From Bacillus sp. HSf4 (GTDB taxonomy: Bacteria > Bacillota > Bacilli > Bacillales > Bacillaceae), in assembly GCF_029537375.1 (NCBI RefSeq), contig NZ_CP120679.1:2034001-2098000 (forward strand): DNA of 64,000 nt, written 5' to 3'. Numbering within the stretch: position 1 is the stretch's first letter; every line of letters begins with the position of its first letter. The position numbers and the translations under genes were made by a program. The notes below the pieces were generated by a model. It was not told the origin of the DNA, ran no database searches, and saw nothing but the letters and a program-made list of their open reading frames with translations. Shown in pieces: positions 1 to 10,569 of this stretch.

Positions 1-2
1 AC

Positions 3-422
<420 letters not shown>

Positions 423-438
423 ACCAAAGGAGCATGTT

Positions 439-672
439 ATGATTTCCAAAGAAAAAATAGCCAGGATTAATGAGCTTGCGAAAAAATCAAAAACCGGCTC
501 TTTAACAGACAAAGAAAAAGCGGAACAGCAGAAGCTCCGCCAGGAATACCTGCAAGGTGTCCGCGCTTCTATGAAAAACACGCTGAAAAATGTAACCATT
601 GTTGACCCGGAAGGCAACGATGTGACGCCGGAAAAGCTCAAACAAGAAAAAAACAAGCGCGGGCTCCATTAA
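439..672 (+). CDS. ynzC: DUF896/UPF0291 protein YnzC
   Basis: A 77-residue basic, helical protein ([18 protein letters not shown]...). It matches the DUF896 family: two-helix hairpin in the N-terminal half and a disordered lysine-rich tail. An upstream in-frame ATG at 412 overlaps yneB, but the AAAGGAG site at 426-432 sits correctly for ATG 439, so that start is chosen. It is the third gene of the SOS operon in B. subtilis; its molecular role is not established. A terminator follows at 679-708. Confidence 0.85.
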   Translation: MISKEKIARINELAKKSKTGSLTDKEKAEQQKLRQEYLQGVRASMKNTLKNVTIVDPEGNDVTPEKLKQEKNKRGLH

Positions 673-678
673 TTTTAG

Positions 679-708
679 GGAATACGTCAATATCGTATTC
701 CTTTTTTG
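679..708 (+). terminator. Terminator of yneB-ynzC operon
   Basis: Stem GGAATACG/CGTATTCC with a 7-base loop followed by six T residues. Confidence 0.8.
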
Positions 709-838
709 TATATACTACTGTTGTTTAAAATAACTGCAAATCATCATTTTTCAGCCGTCTTTTGAGACGAAATGGTTGTGAAAACTGATGGGTAGATTTA
801 TGATAAGGAAGTAGAGTACATACAGGAAGGGGATTAAA

Positions 839-2842
839 ATGAAAACGATTGAATCAAAATCTGTCGCAACGATCCGGACTCTATCCATAGATGCGATTGA
901 AAAAGCAAAATCCGGCCACCCGGGCATGCCAATGGGTACAGCTCCGATGGCTTATGCGCTTTGGACAAAAATGATGAACGTGAACCCGGAAAACCCAAAT
1001 TGGTTTAACAGAGACCGGTTTGTGTTATCTGCCGGACACGGTTCAATGCTGCTTTACAGCATGCTGCATTTAAGCGGATATGACGTATCAATGGAAGATC
1101 TGAAGAATTTCCGCCAATGGGGAAGCAAAACTCCCGGACATCCTGAATTCGGTCATACTCCAGGGGTCGACGCGACGACAGGGCCGCTTGGCCAAGGAAT
1201 CGCAATGGCTGTCGGTATGGCGCTTGCAGAACGCCATCTTGCGGAAACCTACAACCGTAATGAATATCGTGTCGTTGACCATTATACATACAGTATTTGC
1301 GGTGACGGAGATTTAATGGAAGGAATTTCCTCAGAAGCGGCTTCACTTGCCGGACATCTGAAGCTTGGCCGTTTAATCGTTCTTTATGATTCCAACGATA
1401 TTTCTCTTGACGGAGATCTGGACCGTTCCTTCTCTGAAAATGTGAAACAGCGCTTTGAAGCGATGAAATGGGAAGTGCTGTATGTTGAGGACGGGAATAA
1501 CATTGAAGAAATTACAGCTGCGATCGAAAAAGCAAAGCAGAATGTAGATCAGCCGACACTAATTGAAGTCAAAACAACGATCGGTTACGGTTCTCCAAAC
1601 CGGGCTGGAACTTCCGGTGTTCACGGCGCTCCTCTCGGTGCAGAAGAAGCCGGTCTGACAAAAGAAGCATATAAGTGGACATATGAAGAGGATTTCTACG
1701 TTCCTTCCGAAGTCTACGATCATTTTAAAGAAACGGTCAAGGAAGCCGGCAAACGCAAAGAACAGGAATGGAACGAGCTGTTCGCCGCATACAAGAAAGC
1801 CCATCCGGATCTTGCAGAACAGCTTGAACTGGCAATGAAAGGAGAGCTTCCTGCAGGTTGGGATAAGGAAGTTCCCGTTTATGAGAAAGGAAGCAGCCTG
1901 GCTTCACGCGCATCTTCCGGCGAAGTCCTGAACGGAATCGCCAAAAAAGTGCCATATTTCTTTGGCGGATCAGCTGATTTGGCCGGTTCCAATAAGACGA
2001 CGATCAAAGACGGCGGAGACTTTTCTGCGAAAGACTATGCCGGCAGAAACATCTGGTTCGGAGTCCGCGAATTTGCGATGGGAGCGGCTTTAAACGGAAT
2101 GGCTCTTCACGGCGGCCTTCGCGTATTTGGCGGCACATTCTTCGTCTTTTCTGACTATTTGAGACCTGCGATCCGTCTTGCAGCCTTAATGGGGCTTCCG
2201 GTCACATATGTGTTTACACATGACAGCATCGCAGTGGGAGAAGACGGACCGACACATGAGCCGATTGAACAGCTCGCATCGCTGCGCGCCCTTCCAAACC
2301 TGTCTGTCATCAGACCTGCCGACGGAAATGAAACGGCTGCCGCTTGGAAACTTGCCCTTCAATCGACAAACCAGCCGACAGCGCTTGTACTGACGCGCCA
2401 AAACTTGCCGACAATTGACCAGTCTGCTGAGGCGGCGTATGAAGGTGTTGAAAAAGGTGCATACGTCGTGTCCAAGAGCCAAAGCGAAAAGCCGGCCGCG
2501 CTTCTTCTCGCAAGCGGATCAGAGGTCGGACTTGCGATCGACGCACAGAGTGAACTCGCGAAAGAAGGCATTGACGTATCAGTCGTCAGCGTTCCGTCTT
2601 GGGACCGCTTTGAAAAGCAGCCGGCCGAATATAAAAACGCCGTCCTGCCTGCAGATGTGACGAAGCGCCTTGCCATTGAAATGGGTTCACCGCTGGGATG
2701 GGACAGATATACAGGAACAGAAGGCGACATTCTCGCAATCGACCAATTTGGCGCCTCCGCTCCTGGAGAAAAAATTATGAAAGAATACGGCTTTACAGCT
2801 GAGAATGTAGCTGCCCGTGTGAAAAAGCTTTTAAATCAATAA
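839..2842 (+). CDS. tkt: Transketolase
   Basis: Transfers two-carbon ketol units in the pentose phosphate pathway (xylulose-5-P with ribose-5-P or erythrose-4-P), cytoplasmic, thiamine-diphosphate and Mg dependent. The 667 residues match family length. Visible signatures: [17 protein letters not shown] near residue 64, the ThDP motif GDGDLMEG at 155-162, the pyrimidine-binding middle domain with [20 protein letters not shown] around 460-480, and a C-terminal swivel domain. AGGAAGGGG lies just upstream of the ATG. It is a single-gene unit between two terminators. Confidence 0.97.
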   Translation: MKTIESKSVATIRTLSIDAIEKAKSGHPGMPMGTAPMAYALWTKMMNVNPENPNWFNRDRFVLSAGHGSMLLYSMLHLSGYDVSMEDLKNFRQWGSKTPGHPEFGHTPGVDATTGPLGQGIAMAVGMALAERHLAETYNRNEYRVVDHYTYSICGDGDLMEGISSEAASLAGHLKLGRLIVLYDSNDISLDGDLDRSFSENVKQRFEAMKWEVLYVEDGNNIEEITAAIEKAKQNVDQPTLIEVKTTIGYGSPNRAGTSGVHGAPLGAEEAGLTKEAYKWTYEEDFYVPSEVYDHFKETVKEAGKRKEQEWNELFAAYKKAHPDLAEQLELAMKGELPAGWDKEVPVYEKGSSLASRASSGEVLNGIAKKVPYFFGGSADLAGSNKTTIKDGGDFSAKDYAGRNIWFGVREFAMGAALNGMALHGGLRVFGGTFFVFSDYLRPAIRLAALMGLPVTYVFTHDSIAVGEDGPTHEPIEQLASLRALPNLSVIRPADGNETAAAWKLALQSTNQPTALVLTRQNLPTIDQSAEAAYEGVEKGAYVVSKSQSEKPAALLLASGSEVGLAIDAQSELAKEGIDVSVVSVPSWDRFEKQPAEYKNAVLPADVTKRLAIEMGSPLGWDRYTGTEGDILAIDQFGASAPGEKIMKEYGFTAENVAARVKKLLNQ

Positions 2843-2871
2843 AGATGTCATAGGATTTTATCAACAATCTA

Positions 2872-2904
2872 AGAGAATGATCTTTGAATCATTCTCTTTT
2901 TTTC
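2872..2904 (+). terminator. Terminator of tkt
   Basis: Stem AGAGAATGA / TCATTCTCT, loop tctttgaa, followed by a T run. Confidence 0.85.
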
Positions 2905-2905
2905 G

Positions 2906-2916
2906 TTTCGACAAAA
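2906..2916 (-). promoter_or_regulatory. Spo0A box upstream of sirA
   Basis: TTTCGACAAAA is the exact reverse complement of TTTTGTCGAAA, a full 0A box. A TATAAT hexamer lies at 2967-2972, which places the box centre near -68 of the predicted start. SirA is known in B. subtilis to be switched on by phosphorylated Spo0A. Confidence 0.65.
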
Positions 2917-3022
2917 TTAGTCGCTTCTTTTATCACCATCAGACAATTATTTCTATTCCCCTTTTGTATAATTGAAAGCATACATTCATCAGAATCGATA
3001 TCCTAAGGGGGATGAGACAGTG

Positions 3023-3463
3023 ATGGAACGTCATTATTATACGTATCTGATAGAAGAGGAATTTGCCAGTCATTATTTTGGAAGAGAATCTGTCATGTTC
3101 AAGCTTTTTTACGATTACCATTGGACAAGCCCCGAAAACAAAAAGTCTCAATTAGCGGCCAGACAAATCGAATATATTACGAAGCCGATTCCGGTTGCCC
3201 ATATACACAACAGGCTGAAAACGAACCTGAACCGTGAGGATTACACACAGGTAGACTGCATATACAGATTATACGTTCCAAAGGGAAGCGCTTCTTTCAT
3301 TATCAAAGACCGCTATATCGAAATTTTAGCAAACGGGCAATTTGATGCGGAAACCGTCTTCTTTGAAGTCTTGCGGAAGGTAAGTCCTTGTTTTCTTGCG
3401 ATGGACTTCGGCATGGAGCGGTACGGCTGGCTGAACCCTGTGAAAGAAAGAAATTTTGTATAA
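3023..3463 (+). CDS. sirA: Sporulation inhibitor of replication SirA
   Basis: A 146-residue protein (MERHYYTYLIEEEF...ERYGWLNPVKERNFV, read in parts) recognisable as YneE/SirA. In B. subtilis SirA binds DNA domain I of DnaA and blocks new rounds of replication at the onset of sporulation. Start at 3023 is chosen because similarity to SirA begins there and AAGGGGG lies 12 bases upstream; an in-frame ATG at 2972 sits on the -10 hexamer and cannot be used. A perfect Spo0A box lies upstream, fitting the known control. Monocistronic. Confidence 0.9.
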   Translation: MERHYYTYLIEEEFASHYFGRESVMFKLFYDYHWTSPENKKSQLAARQIEYITKPIPVAHIHNRLKTNLNREDYTQVDCIYRLYVPKGSASFIIKDRYIEILANGQFDAETVFFEVLRKVSPCFLAMDFGMERYGWLNPVKERNFV

Positions 3464-3548
3464 AAAAAAGAATTTAGAGTGTAAATGTTGTATAATAGCG
3501 TTTGGTTTAGTACACTTTATTACGAGACAACATGAAGGAGGAAATTAA

Positions 3549-3767
3549 ATGGATTTATGGGTTGTCATCCTAGTGGGCATTTTGGCATTGCTCGCAGGTG
3601 TTGCACTCGGATTTTTTATTGCTCGTAAATATATGATGAACTATCTGAAAAAAAATCCGCCAATTAATGAACAAATGTTACGCATGATGATGATGCAGAT
3701 GGGAATGAAACCATCCCAAAAGAAAATCAACCAAATGATGAAAGCCATGGAAAATCAAACGAAATAA
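3549..3767 (+). CDS. yneF: UPF0154 small membrane protein YneF
   Basis: A 72-residue protein with one N-terminal membrane helix (about residues 4-25) and a basic, methionine-rich cytoplasmic tail ([20 protein letters not shown], then [18 protein letters not shown]). This is the UPF0154 family, whose members are essential in some Firmicutes; the function is unresolved. GGAGG lies directly upstream, and a TATAAT at 3491-3496 is a likely -10. Confidence 0.9.
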   Translation: MDLWVVILVGILALLAGVALGFFIARKYMMNYLKKNPPINEQMLRMMMMQMGMKPSQKKINQMMKAMENQTK

Positions 3768-3807
3768 TACGAATGCGATTATGACATAGAAGGAACATGG
3801 TTATAAA

Positions 3808-3834
3808 TAAAAAACCCGTTTTCTGGGTTTTTTA
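3808..3834. terminator. Bidirectional terminator between yneF and ynzD
   Basis: AAAACCC gttttct GGGTTTT with A run on the left and T run on the right, so it serves yneF on plus and ynzD on minus. Confidence 0.8.
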
Positions 3835-3847
3835 TTTTGATTTATGA

Positions 3848-4012
3848 TTATTGTGTGCTGCCGCCGAGAGATCGTTTTTGATATTCCAAGAGAAGGATGT
3901 CCAGCTGCTGGCTGTGCTGTAACGTGACATGGGAGGTCATGCCGTTTGTCATGACGATTTTCACCAGCTCTTTTCTTTTTTCCTCAATTTCATGAAGCAG
4001 GTTCTCTTTCAT
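3848..4012 (-). CDS. ynzD: Spo0E-like aspartyl phosphatase YnzD
   Basis: A 54-residue gene on the minus strand. It encodes MKENLLHEIEEKRKELVK then a short turn and HSQQLDILLLEYQK. The SQxLDxLLxxYQ signature is the Spo0E family motif. Such proteins dephosphorylate Spo0A~P and delay sporulation. Its position between yneF and ccdA matches ynzD of B. subtilis. AAAGGA lies about 11 bases upstream of the ATG, and a good sigma-A promoter is present at 4070-4098. Confidence 0.85.
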   Translation of the reverse strand: MKENLLHEIEEKRKELVKIVMTNGMTSHVTLQHSQQLDILLLEYQKRSLGGSTQ

Positions 4013-4069
4013 CACAGGAATTTATCCTTTCTTCTGTAAAAATCATCTTTTTGTTGCCTACTAAATGCT

Positions 4070-4098
4070 ATTATATCCATATATAGGTTTCTTTTCAA
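4070..4098 (-). promoter_or_regulatory. Sigma-A promoter of ynzD
   Basis: On the minus strand TTGAAA (4098-4093), 17-bp spacer, TATAAT (4075-4070). Confidence 0.65.
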
Positions 4099-4257
4099 TT
4101 GTGAAGGTGATAAGGGGAAATTGTCAAAATTGATTATATAAAGAAATTCGGGAAACCAACACCTTTTTTGGTGATATGTAAGGAAATTGAAATGCCATTG
4201 TCATAACCGATGATTTTTCTTCATATCATCCCAAAAAATAGAAGGGAGAAAGAGAGA

Positions 4258-4965
4258 ATGACGGATATTAATTATATTCTGGCTTTCGGCGCCGGATTTC
4301 TATCTTTTATTTCACCCTGTTGTCTTCCGCTGTATCCGGCTTTTTTATCCTACATTACAGGCGTCAGTATGAGTGAAATCAATTCGGACAGACTGCTGCT
4401 TCAAAAGAGAAGCCTGCTGCACACGGTTTTTTTCCTGATCGGCTTTTCGATTATCTTTATCGCCTTAGGCTACAGCACATCGCTGATCGGCACGTTTTTT
4501 AAGGATTACCACAATCTCATCAGACAGCTCGGAGCGATCTTCATTATCTTTTTCGGGTTTGTCACTTTAGGTGTTTTTAAACCCGAATTTCTAATGAAGG
4601 AAAGGCGCCTCCAATTGAAAAGCCGGCCGGGGGGTTTGCTCGGGTCTGTCGGGATCGGAATGGCGTTTGCTGCAGGCTGGACGCCGTGCACCGGGCCGAT
4701 TTTAGCGGCGGTCATTGCACTGGCGGGGACCAATCCGATGTCCGCTGTCCCGTATATGCTGCTGTATGCGCTTGGGTTCAGCCTGCCGTTTCTGCTGCTG
4801 TCTTTTTTCATTTCCAAGATGAAATGGTTCCGGAAACATCAGCTGCTGATCATGAAAATCGGCGGCGCTGTCATGATTTTAGTCGGCATCCTCCTGTTCT
4901 TTGACTGGATGACGAAGATCATTATCGTTCTATCAGGGCTGTTTGGTGATTTCAAAGGTTTTTAA
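4258..4965 (+). CDS. ccdA: Cytochrome c biogenesis membrane protein CcdA
   Basis: A 235-residue integral membrane protein with six hydrophobic segments, short DsbD-beta type. It passes electrons from cytoplasmic thioredoxin across the membrane to extracytoplasmic thiol-disulfide proteins such as ResA and StoA, needed for cytochrome c maturation and the spore cortex. The two redox-site motifs are visible: SPCCLPLYP near residue 20 and GWTPCTGP near 140. ATG 4258 is chosen over the upstream ATG 4210 because GAAGGGAGAAAGAG precedes it and the family begins there. First gene of ccdA-yneI-ccdC. Confidence 0.93.
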   Translation: MTDINYILAFGAGFLSFISPCCLPLYPAFLSYITGVSMSEINSDRLLLQKRSLLHTVFFLIGFSIIFIALGYSTSLIGTFFKDYHNLIRQLGAIFIIFFGFVTLGVFKPEFLMKERRLQLKSRPGGLLGSVGIGMAFAAGWTPCTGPILAAVIALAGTNPMSAVPYMLLYALGFSLPFLLLSFFISKMKWFRKHQLLIMKIGGAVMILVGILLFFDWMTKIIIVLSGLFGDFKGF

Positions 4966-5048
4966 AAACTTTTGATCTGCTCTGTTCAGTTTTTTGTTAA
5001 AATAGAACTTATTCACAGCTAAATTGAATCGTGATGTTGGAGGGGAGT

Positions 5049-5414
5049 ATGGCAAGGGTTTTAATTGTTGATGATGCAAAATTTATGAGAGATAAATTGA
5101 GGGAAATACTTGAAACGGAGAATGTTCAAGTCGCAGGGGAAGCCGAGAATGGTGAAGAGGCCGTCTCCTTATATCAAAAGCTGAAACCGGATTTGGTGAT
5201 CATGGATATTACAATGCCAGTGAAAAACGGGATAGAGGCTTTAAAGGAAATGATTGCGGCCGATCCAAAGGTGAAGGTCATCATGTGCACGGCTATGCGC
5301 CAGCAGCGGATCGTCGTCGAGGCAATTGAAGCCGGAGCCAAAGACTTTATCGTCAAGCCATTTGAAGAAACCAAGGTGGTTGAAGCGGTTCGGATCGTTC
5401 TCGGAAACGCATAA
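5049..5414 (+). CDS. yneI: Single-domain CheY-like response regulator YneI
   Basis: A 121-residue receiver domain without an output domain. Visible: acidic pocket D8-D9, phospho-acceptor D53 (VIMDITMP), T81, K103 (VKPF). The gene lies between ccdA and ccdC as in B. subtilis, where it is also called ccdB; it is not needed for cytochrome c formation there and its kinase is unknown. GGAGGGGAG immediately upstream sets the start at 5049. Confidence 0.9.
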   Translation: MARVLIVDDAKFMRDKLREILETENVQVAGEAENGEEAVSLYQKLKPDLVIMDITMPVKNGIEALKEMIAADPKVKVIMCTAMRQQRIVVEAIEAGAKDFIVKPFEETKVVEAVRIVLGNA

Positions 5415-5497
5415 ACAGAAGCAAAAACCCGGAAGAATGGTTTTTTTCTCCGTTTTAGAGTATAGTAACATATAGAGAAAATTCGCTGAATAAAGGG

Positions 5498-5992
5498 ATG
5501 ATACGTATGATGATTATCATTTCATCTATACTTGCCGTTGTGATGGCCGTCATTGTCATGGCTGTCAGAATTAAGTCATCGGAAAAACCGGCTACGGCAA
5601 AAAAAATTATACTGCCGCCGATCTTTATGAGCACCGGCGCCTTAATGTTTCTATTTCCGGCGTTCCATGTGACTGGAGCAGAATTTTTAGAAGCGATTAC
5701 GGTCGGAATGATCTTTTCCATTTTCTTGATTAAAACATCAAAATTTGAAATTAAAGATGATAAAATTTACATTAAACGTTCGAAATCTTTTGTGTTTATT
5801 TTAATCGCTCTTCTCATCATTCGCATCGTGATGAAGAGTATATTGAGCACAACGATTGATTATGGAGCTTTGAGCGGAATGTTTTGGATTCTGGCTTTTG
5901 GAATGATTGTTCCTTGGCGAATCGCCATGTATCTCTCTTTCAGAAAGCTTTCCAATCAGCTTGATGCGTCAAATCATATTCAGGTGAATTAA
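5498..5992 (+). CDS. ccdC: Membrane protein CcdC (YneJ)
   Basis: A 164-residue protein with four to five hydrophobic segments (about 2-20, 35-52, 55-75, 100-118, 126-145), following yneI as in B. subtilis ccdC. There it belongs to the cytochrome c biogenesis locus but is dispensable for it. The true start could be ATG 5498 or 5507; no strong Shine-Dalgarno separates them. A bidirectional terminator follows. Confidence 0.82.
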   Translation: MIRMMIIISSILAVVMAVIVMAVRIKSSEKPATAKKIILPPIFMSTGALMFLFPAFHVTGAEFLEAITVGMIFSIFLIKTSKFEIKDDKIYIKRSKSFVFILIALLIIRIVMKSILSTTIDYGALSGMFWILAFGMIVPWRIAMYLSFRKLSNQLDASNHIQVN

Positions 5993-6030
5993 AACAAAAC
6001 CTTTCCATCATTCCGGAAAGGTTTTGTTTT
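5991..6030. terminator. Bidirectional terminator between ccdC and yneK
   Basis: Perfect 16-bp stem AAAACAAAACCTTTCC / GGAAAGGTTTTGTTTT around an 8-base loop. Confidence 0.9.
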
Positions 6031-6457
6031 ATTTAAAAAGCTCCTGGTATGGGGAGTGGTCAATGTTTTTTTCTCTCAGGCGCTTGAGGAGAAATTTATG
6101 ATCTTTTTTCGGCGTGGCTATAATGTAGCCCCTGACGATTAAATCCTGATCGATTGTGCGGGCTTTTTCCTGTAGTGCCAGCTCGCCGATCTTTCCGGCT
6201 ATTTTGGCTTTGGCTGTGTCGCGAAACAGCTCGGGAACGGGAGAAACAAGCTCTTCTAGCAAAGCTTTTTCTTCTTCTTTCCATAAATGCTTAGTCTGTT
6301 CGATATAATAATCCTGCCAGTCAAGCTCTGATTTTCCATCCTCTTTCGGAAGGCGCTTCAAAAATTTGCGGAACATGAAAAAGCCGCCGATGGATAAAAG
6401 GACGATCATGATCATGATCCAAGCGATTATCAGCCATAAAAACCATCCTTCCAGCAT
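6029..6457 (-). CDS. yneK: DUF2621 membrane-anchored protein YneK
   Basis: A 142-residue protein with one N-terminal membrane helix (about 6-28), then a charged alpha-helical domain. Its position matches B. subtilis yneK (DUF2621). AAAGGAGTGATG precedes the ATG. Function unknown. It is convergent with ccdC. I see no other genes in the 250 bases between it and cotM. Confidence 0.85.
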   Translation of the reverse strand: MLEGWFLWLIIAWIMIMIVLLSIGGFFMFRKFLKRLPKEDGKSELDWQDYYIEQTKHLWKEEEKALLEELVSPVPELFRDTAKAKIAGKIGELALQEKARTIDQDLIVRGYIIATPKKDHKFLLKRLREKNIDHSPYQELFK

Positions 6458-6640
6458 CTCTCATCACTCCTTTGTCTACAGACTATTGTACATGAAGCCG
6501 TATTAGAAGAACATAGAAAAAATAATATGAAATGGTAAGGACATTCACCTGGTCAAAAGAGATGCTAGAACATATTCTATCGTATAGCAATTCTCTATTC
6601 GGCCATGGAGAAATGCTAGAGGATATTTGACGAATGAACG

Positions 6641-6690
6641 GAAAAAACCCGGGTATTGGCTTATGACTGCAAGCTTTTACCCGGGTTTCT
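6641..6690 (-). terminator. Terminator of cotM
   Basis: Perfect stem AAACCCGGGTA / TACCCGGGTTT with a 21-base loop and a T run on the minus strand. Confidence 0.75.
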
Positions 6691-6707
6691 CGTTAAGGCT
6701 TTAAGAA

Positions 6708-7079
6708 TTACAGGAAAGGAATGTTGAGAGAAACAGAAGCTTCATCTTGATTAGCTTCCTTGTTTATTTTAACGGAAAGGATTTTATTTTGGCATTTGGT
6801 TTCAATCTGTTTGTCATTCAGAAAAAAAGGAAGCATCAGCGTTTTTTCGTAATGCTGTTCATCGGTTCTCACTTTCAGCTTGAAATCATAGCCCGAAAAT
6901 GTCATGTGCAGATGTTCGCAATTTAAATGGGATAAATCTGCTTCAATTATATAGTCGGTGCTCGTCTCGTATAAATCAATCGGAATTGTCTCGTCATAAA
7001 GGGCAAAAGGATCATCAAAAAACTGCTTCATCCATTCCTCGTCGAACTCCGGGTAATCGGACCGTTTGGCATTTGTCAT
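6708..7079 (-). CDS. cotM: Outer spore coat protein CotM (Hsp20-like)
   Basis: A 123-residue protein with an alpha-crystallin/Hsp20-type beta sandwich (about 28-123) and a short acidic N-terminal arm. It is the spore coat protein CotM, which in B. subtilis takes part in cross-linked outer-coat assembly and is made late in the mother cell. GGAGGAAT lies 8 bases upstream. A SigK-type -10 is visible upstream. Confidence 0.88.
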   Translation of the reverse strand: MTNAKRSDYPEFDEEWMKQFFDDPFALYDETIPIDLYETSTDYIIEADLSHLNCEHLHMTFSGYDFKLKVRTDEQHYEKTLMLPFFLNDKQIETKCQNKILSVKINKEANQDEASVSLNIPFL

Positions 7080-7111
7080 TGAAGCATTCCTCCATACCTT
7101 TAGCCTTACGA

Positions 7112-7120
7112 TAAGTTATG
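7112..7120 (-). promoter_or_regulatory. Possible SigK -10 element of cotM
   Basis: CATAACTTA on the minus strand fits the SigK -10 consensus CATANNNTA, with an AC dinucleotide about 15 bases further upstream. B. subtilis cotM is SigK controlled. Confidence 0.45.
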
Positions 7121-7174
7121 CAAGGCTTTGAAGACGTGTGAAGAGATTCCGCTGACAGGAAGGGGGGGCAATGA

Positions 7175-7202
7175 GAAAAACCTGCGTCAAAGAACGCAGG
7201 CT
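7175..7202 (-). terminator. Terminator of sspO-sspP
   Basis: On the minus strand CCTGCGT tctttg ACGCAGG followed by five T residues. Confidence 0.8.
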
Positions 7203-7210
7203 CCAATGCT

Positions 7211-7357
7211 TTACATATCGTGATTTGAATTATGCTTTTGTCTTGTATGGTTTCGGTTTTTCACTTTTTTGCTTCCGCTTAAGGGTTCAGGCTGTCCAGG
7301 CTGAGCACCCTTCGGCGCATTTTTGCGCATATCTTTGCCATCATTTTTATTTGTCAA
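7211..7357 (-). CDS. sspP: Small acid-soluble spore protein P
   Basis: A 48-residue protein with a TTG start preceded by AAGGAGG. It reads [20 protein letters not shown] then [20 protein letters not shown] and KHNSNHDM, clearly SspP (CotL). It is a minor spore core protein, made in the forespore, and the second gene of sspO-sspP. Confidence 0.92.
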   Translation of the reverse strand: MTNKNDGKDMRKNAPKGAQPGQPEPLSGSKKVKNRNHTRQKHNSNHDM

Positions 7358-7386
7358 AGTTAAGCCCTCCTTATTGTCAAGCAGGA

Positions 7387-7533
7387 TTATTGATTCGTTT
7401 TGCGTTTTTTGTTGTTTTGACGTTCCGCTTCTGTAAGAATGTGTTGATCATCTTCGATATAGCCCGCTCCATTCCCTTGGCGCTTCGCATTGTTCATTCC
7501 GTTTATCACATGATTTGCTTTTTGTTTTGCCAA
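7387..7533 (-). CDS. sspO: Small acid-soluble spore protein O
   Basis: A 48-residue protein beginning at TTG 7533 with GAGGTGAT upstream. It reads [20 protein letters not shown] then [20 protein letters not shown] and NKKRKTNQ, matching SspO (CotK). Minor forespore SASP, transcribed with sspP away from citB. A SigG-like promoter lies at 7553-7582. Confidence 0.93.
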   Translation of the reverse strand: MAKQKANHVINGMNNAKRQGNGAGYIEDDQHILTEAERQNNKKRKTNQ

Positions 7534-7552
7534 TCTCGATCACCTCAGACTG

Positions 7553-7582
7553 TAGTATATCCCCGGTCAGTGAGTTGTATAA
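7553..7582 (-). promoter_or_regulatory. SigG/SigF-type promoter of sspO-sspP
   Basis: On the minus strand TTATA, an 18-base spacer and TATACTA, which match 4/5 and 6/7 of the SigG consensus (GHATR and CATWMTA). Confidence 0.5.
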
Positions 7583-7620
7583 AAAAATGTATTTCCAGTA
7601 AAATAAACTTTTTTTCGTGC

Positions 7621-7635
7621 ATAAGCCATTCTTAT
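7621..7635 (+). promoter_or_regulatory. CcpC dyad (ATAA-N7-TTAT) upstream of citB
   Basis: ATAAgccattcTTAT is an exact ATAA-N7-TTAT dyad. A further TTAT half-site is at 7664-7667, 39 bases on, the spacing known for the B. subtilis citB promoter (-66 and -27 elements). CcpC represses citB when citrate is low. Confidence 0.65.
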
Positions 7636-7767
7636 TGAATTTAATAAAAACATTGATATTTACTTATGTTTAAAATTGTTTTAAGATTAAATTGTGAGAA
7701 AATTGTGGTGAAATATGCCGGATTTTCAGGCGTATGATCTTGATCTTTAAAGGGGGATTTTGGAGAA

Positions 7768-10494
7768 ATGGCGAAACAGCAACAAGTCGCAAAAAAAGAC
7801 GCTTTTCAATCAAGAAAAACGTTTACTGTACAAGGCAAAACGTACAGCTATTATTCTTTAAAAGCATTAGAGGATCAAGGAATCGGAAAAGTGTCAAAGC
7901 TGCCTTATTCCATTAAAGTCCTGCTGGAATCCGTACTTCGTCAAGTCGACGGAAGAGTCATTACAGAGGAGCATGTCGAAAATTTGGCAAAATGGGGCAC
8001 TGCTGAATTAAAAGATATCGATGTTCCTTTTAAACCTTCCCGAGTTATTTTGCAGGATTTCACCGGTGTTCCTGCCGTCGTCGACCTTGCTTCATTAAGA
8101 AAAGCGATGGCTTCAGTCGGCGGTGATCCAGATAAAATCAATCCTGAAATTCCGGTTGACCTTGTCATCGACCACTCCGTACAGGTTGATAAAGCCGGAA
8201 CAGAAGATGCGCTGACCGTTAACATGGACCTTGAATTCCAACGAAACGCAGAGCGTTATAAATTTTTAAGCTGGGCAAAGAAAGCGTTTAATAACTACCA
8301 GGCTGTTCCGCCTGCAACCGGAATTGTCCACCAGGTAAACCTTGAGTATTTGGCTAATGTCGTTCATGCCGTTGAAGAAGACGGCGAGATCGTCACATAT
8401 CCGGATACGCTTGTCGGAACAGACTCTCATACAACGATGATCAACGGCATCGGCGTTCTCGGCTGGGGTGTCGGAGGAATTGAAGCTGAAGCGGGAATGC
8501 TCGGACAGCCTTCTTACTTCCCGGTTCCGGAAGTCATCGGCGCCAAGCTTGTCGGAAAGCTTCCGAACGGGACGACAGCGACAGACCTTGCGCTGAAAGT
8601 GACACAGGTGCTTCGCGAAAAAGGCGTTGTCGGCAAATTTGTTGAATTCTTCGGACCTGGTGTTGCCGAGCTTCCACTGGCCGACCGGGCGACAATCGCC
8701 AACATGGCTCCGGAATACGGTGCGACTTGCGGCTTCTTCCCTGTAGATGAAGAAGCATTGGAATACATGCGCTTAACAGGCCGTGATGATGAGCAAATCG
8801 CGGTTGTCAAAGAATATTGCCGTCAAAACGGACTGTTCTACACGCCTGATCAGGATGATCCTGTATTTACGGATATCGTTGAAATCGACTTGTCAAAAGT
8901 TGAAGCGAATCTTTCCGGACCGAAGCGTCCACAGGACTTGATTCCGCTGACGGAAATGAAAGATACGTTCCATAAGCATTTGACAAGCCCTGCAGGCAAC
9001 CAGGGATTTGGCATGGACGCCTCCGAAGCTGACAAAGAAATCAAGTTTAAACTTGAAAACGGCGAAGAAGCGGTTATGAAAACAGGTGCGATCGCGATCG
9101 CTGCCATTACAAGCTGTACGAACACATCAAATCCGTATGTCTTGATCGGAGCAGGTCTCGTCGCGAAAAAAGCGGTGGAACTGGGCTTGAAAGTGCCGAA
9201 CTATGTGAAAACATCACTGGCGCCGGGTTCCAAAGTCGTAACAGGCTACCTGGTCAATTCCGGACTGCTTCCATATATGCGCAAGCTTGGCTTCAACATT
9301 GTCGGCTACGGATGTACCACTTGTATCGGAAACTCCGGCCCGCTTGCGCCTGAAATCGAAAAAGCGGTTGCTGAAAACGATCTCCTGATTACGTCTGTCC
9401 TTTCAGGAAACCGTAACTTTGAAGGCCGGATTCACCCGCTTGTTAAAGGAAACTATCTGGCGTCTCCGCCGCTTGTCGTTGCATATGCATTGGCTGGTAC
9501 GGTCGACATCGACTTGAAAAACGAACCGATCGGTGTCGGCAAAGACGGACAAAACGTATACTTTAACGACATTTGGCCGTCTATGGACGAAATCAACTCC
9601 GTCGTGAAGCAAACGGTGACACCTGAGCTGTTCAGAAAAGAATACGAGCGCGTCTTTGATGACAACGAGCGCTGGAATGCGATCGAAACAACAGATGAAG
9701 CTCTTTATAAATGGGATGAGGAGTCAACTTACATCCAAAATCCGCCGTTCTTTGAGAACATGTCGGTGGAGCCTGGAACCGTTGAACCGTTAAAAGGCTT
9801 GCGCGTTGTCGGCAAATTCGGAGATTCTGTCACAACAGACCATATTTCTCCAGCGGGAGCGATCGGCAAAGATACACCGGCCGGAAAATATCTTCAGGAA
9901 AAAGGCGTTTCTCCAAGAGACTTCAACTCATACGGTTCAAGACGCGGAAATCATGAAGTCATGATGAGAGGAACATTCGCCAACATCAGAATCAAGAACC
10001 AAATCGCTCCTGACACAGAAGGCGGCTATACAACCTACTGGCCAACCGGAGAGGTCATGTCGATCTATGATGCCTGCATGAAATACAAAGAAAACGGCAC
10101 AGGCCTCATCGTCATTGCCGGAAAAGACTACGGAATGGGATCTTCACGTGACTGGGCGGCCAAAGGGACCAACCTGCTCGGCATTAAAACGGTCATTGCC
10201 GAAAGCTTTGAACGGATTCACAGAAGCAACCTTGTGCTGATGGGTGTTCTTCCGCTGCAATTCAAAGAAGGAGAAAACGCCGAAACGCTGGGCTTGACTG
10301 GCAAAGAAACGATTGAAGTCGACGTCAGCGAATCCGTCCGTCCTCGCGATCTTGTTCAAGTGAGAGCGATTGGCGAAGATGGCACAGTCAAATCGTTTGA
10401 AGCCGTTGTCCGTTTTGACAGCGAAGTGGAAATCGACTACTACCGCCACGGCGGAATTCTGCAAATGGTGCTTCGCGATAAAATGAAACAGTAG
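7768..10494 (+). CDS. citB: Aconitate hydratase (aconitase)
   Basis: Converts citrate to isocitrate in the TCA cycle. The 908-residue AcnA/IRP1-type enzyme also acts as an RNA-binding regulator in B. subtilis when its 4Fe-4S cluster is lost. Cluster ligands are visible in [10 protein letters not shown] (about residue 450) and [10 protein letters not shown] (about 516). The C-terminal swivel domain has [16 protein letters not shown] precedes ATG 7768. Monocistronic, with CcpC-type operator upstream and a terminator downstream. Confidence 0.97.
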   Translation: MAKQQQVAKKDAFQSRKTFTVQGKTYSYYSLKALEDQGIGKVSKLPYSIKVLLESVLRQVDGRVITEEHVENLAKWGTAELKDIDVPFKPSRVILQDFTGVPAVVDLASLRKAMASVGGDPDKINPEIPVDLVIDHSVQVDKAGTEDALTVNMDLEFQRNAERYKFLSWAKKAFNNYQAVPPATGIVHQVNLEYLANVVHAVEEDGEIVTYPDTLVGTDSHTTMINGIGVLGWGVGGIEAEAGMLGQPSYFPVPEVIGAKLVGKLPNGTTATDLALKVTQVLREKGVVGKFVEFFGPGVAELPLADRATIANMAPEYGATCGFFPVDEEALEYMRLTGRDDEQIAVVKEYCRQNGLFYTPDQDDPVFTDIVEIDLSKVEANLSGPKRPQDLIPLTEMKDTFHKHLTSPAGNQGFGMDASEADKEIKFKLENGEEAVMKTGAIAIAAITSCTNTSNPYVLIGAGLVAKKAVELGLKVPNYVKTSLAPGSKVVTGYLVNSGLLPYMRKLGFNIVGYGCTTCIGNSGPLAPEIEKAVAENDLLITSVLSGNRNFEGRIHPLVKGNYLASPPLVVAYALAGTVDIDLKNEPIGVGKDGQNVYFNDIWPSMDEINSVVKQTVTPELFRKEYERVFDDNERWNAIETTDEALYKWDEESTYIQNPPFFENMSVEPGTVEPLKGLRVVGKFGDSVTTDHISPAGAIGKDTPAGKYLQEKGVSPRDFNSYGSRRGNHEVMMRGTFANIRIKNQIAPDTEGGYTTYWPTGEVMSIYDACMKYKENGTGLIVIAGKDYGMGSSRDWAAKGTNLLGIKTVIAESFERIHRSNLVLMGVLPLQFKEGENAETLGLTGKETIEVDVSESVRPRDLVQVRAIGEDGTVKSFEAVVRFDSEVEIDYYRHGGILQMVLRDKMKQ

Positions 10495-10502
10495 ATATCC
10501 GG

Positions 10503-10538
10503 GGAAGAGAGCGCACCTTAGCGCTTCTCTTCTTTTTG
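10503..10538 (+). terminator. Terminator of citB
   Basis: Stem GAAGAGAGCGC / GCGCTTCTCTTC with loop acctta, then TTTTT. Confidence 0.85.
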
Positions 10539-10569
10539 TCAGTAAAACGCGGAAATGTGGAGGATGTCG

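Noticed and set aside
7171..7638. 155-codon plus-strand frame between cotM and citB
   Set aside because: It is antisense to sspO and sspP, both of which have correct starts, Shine-Dalgarno sites and recognisable products.
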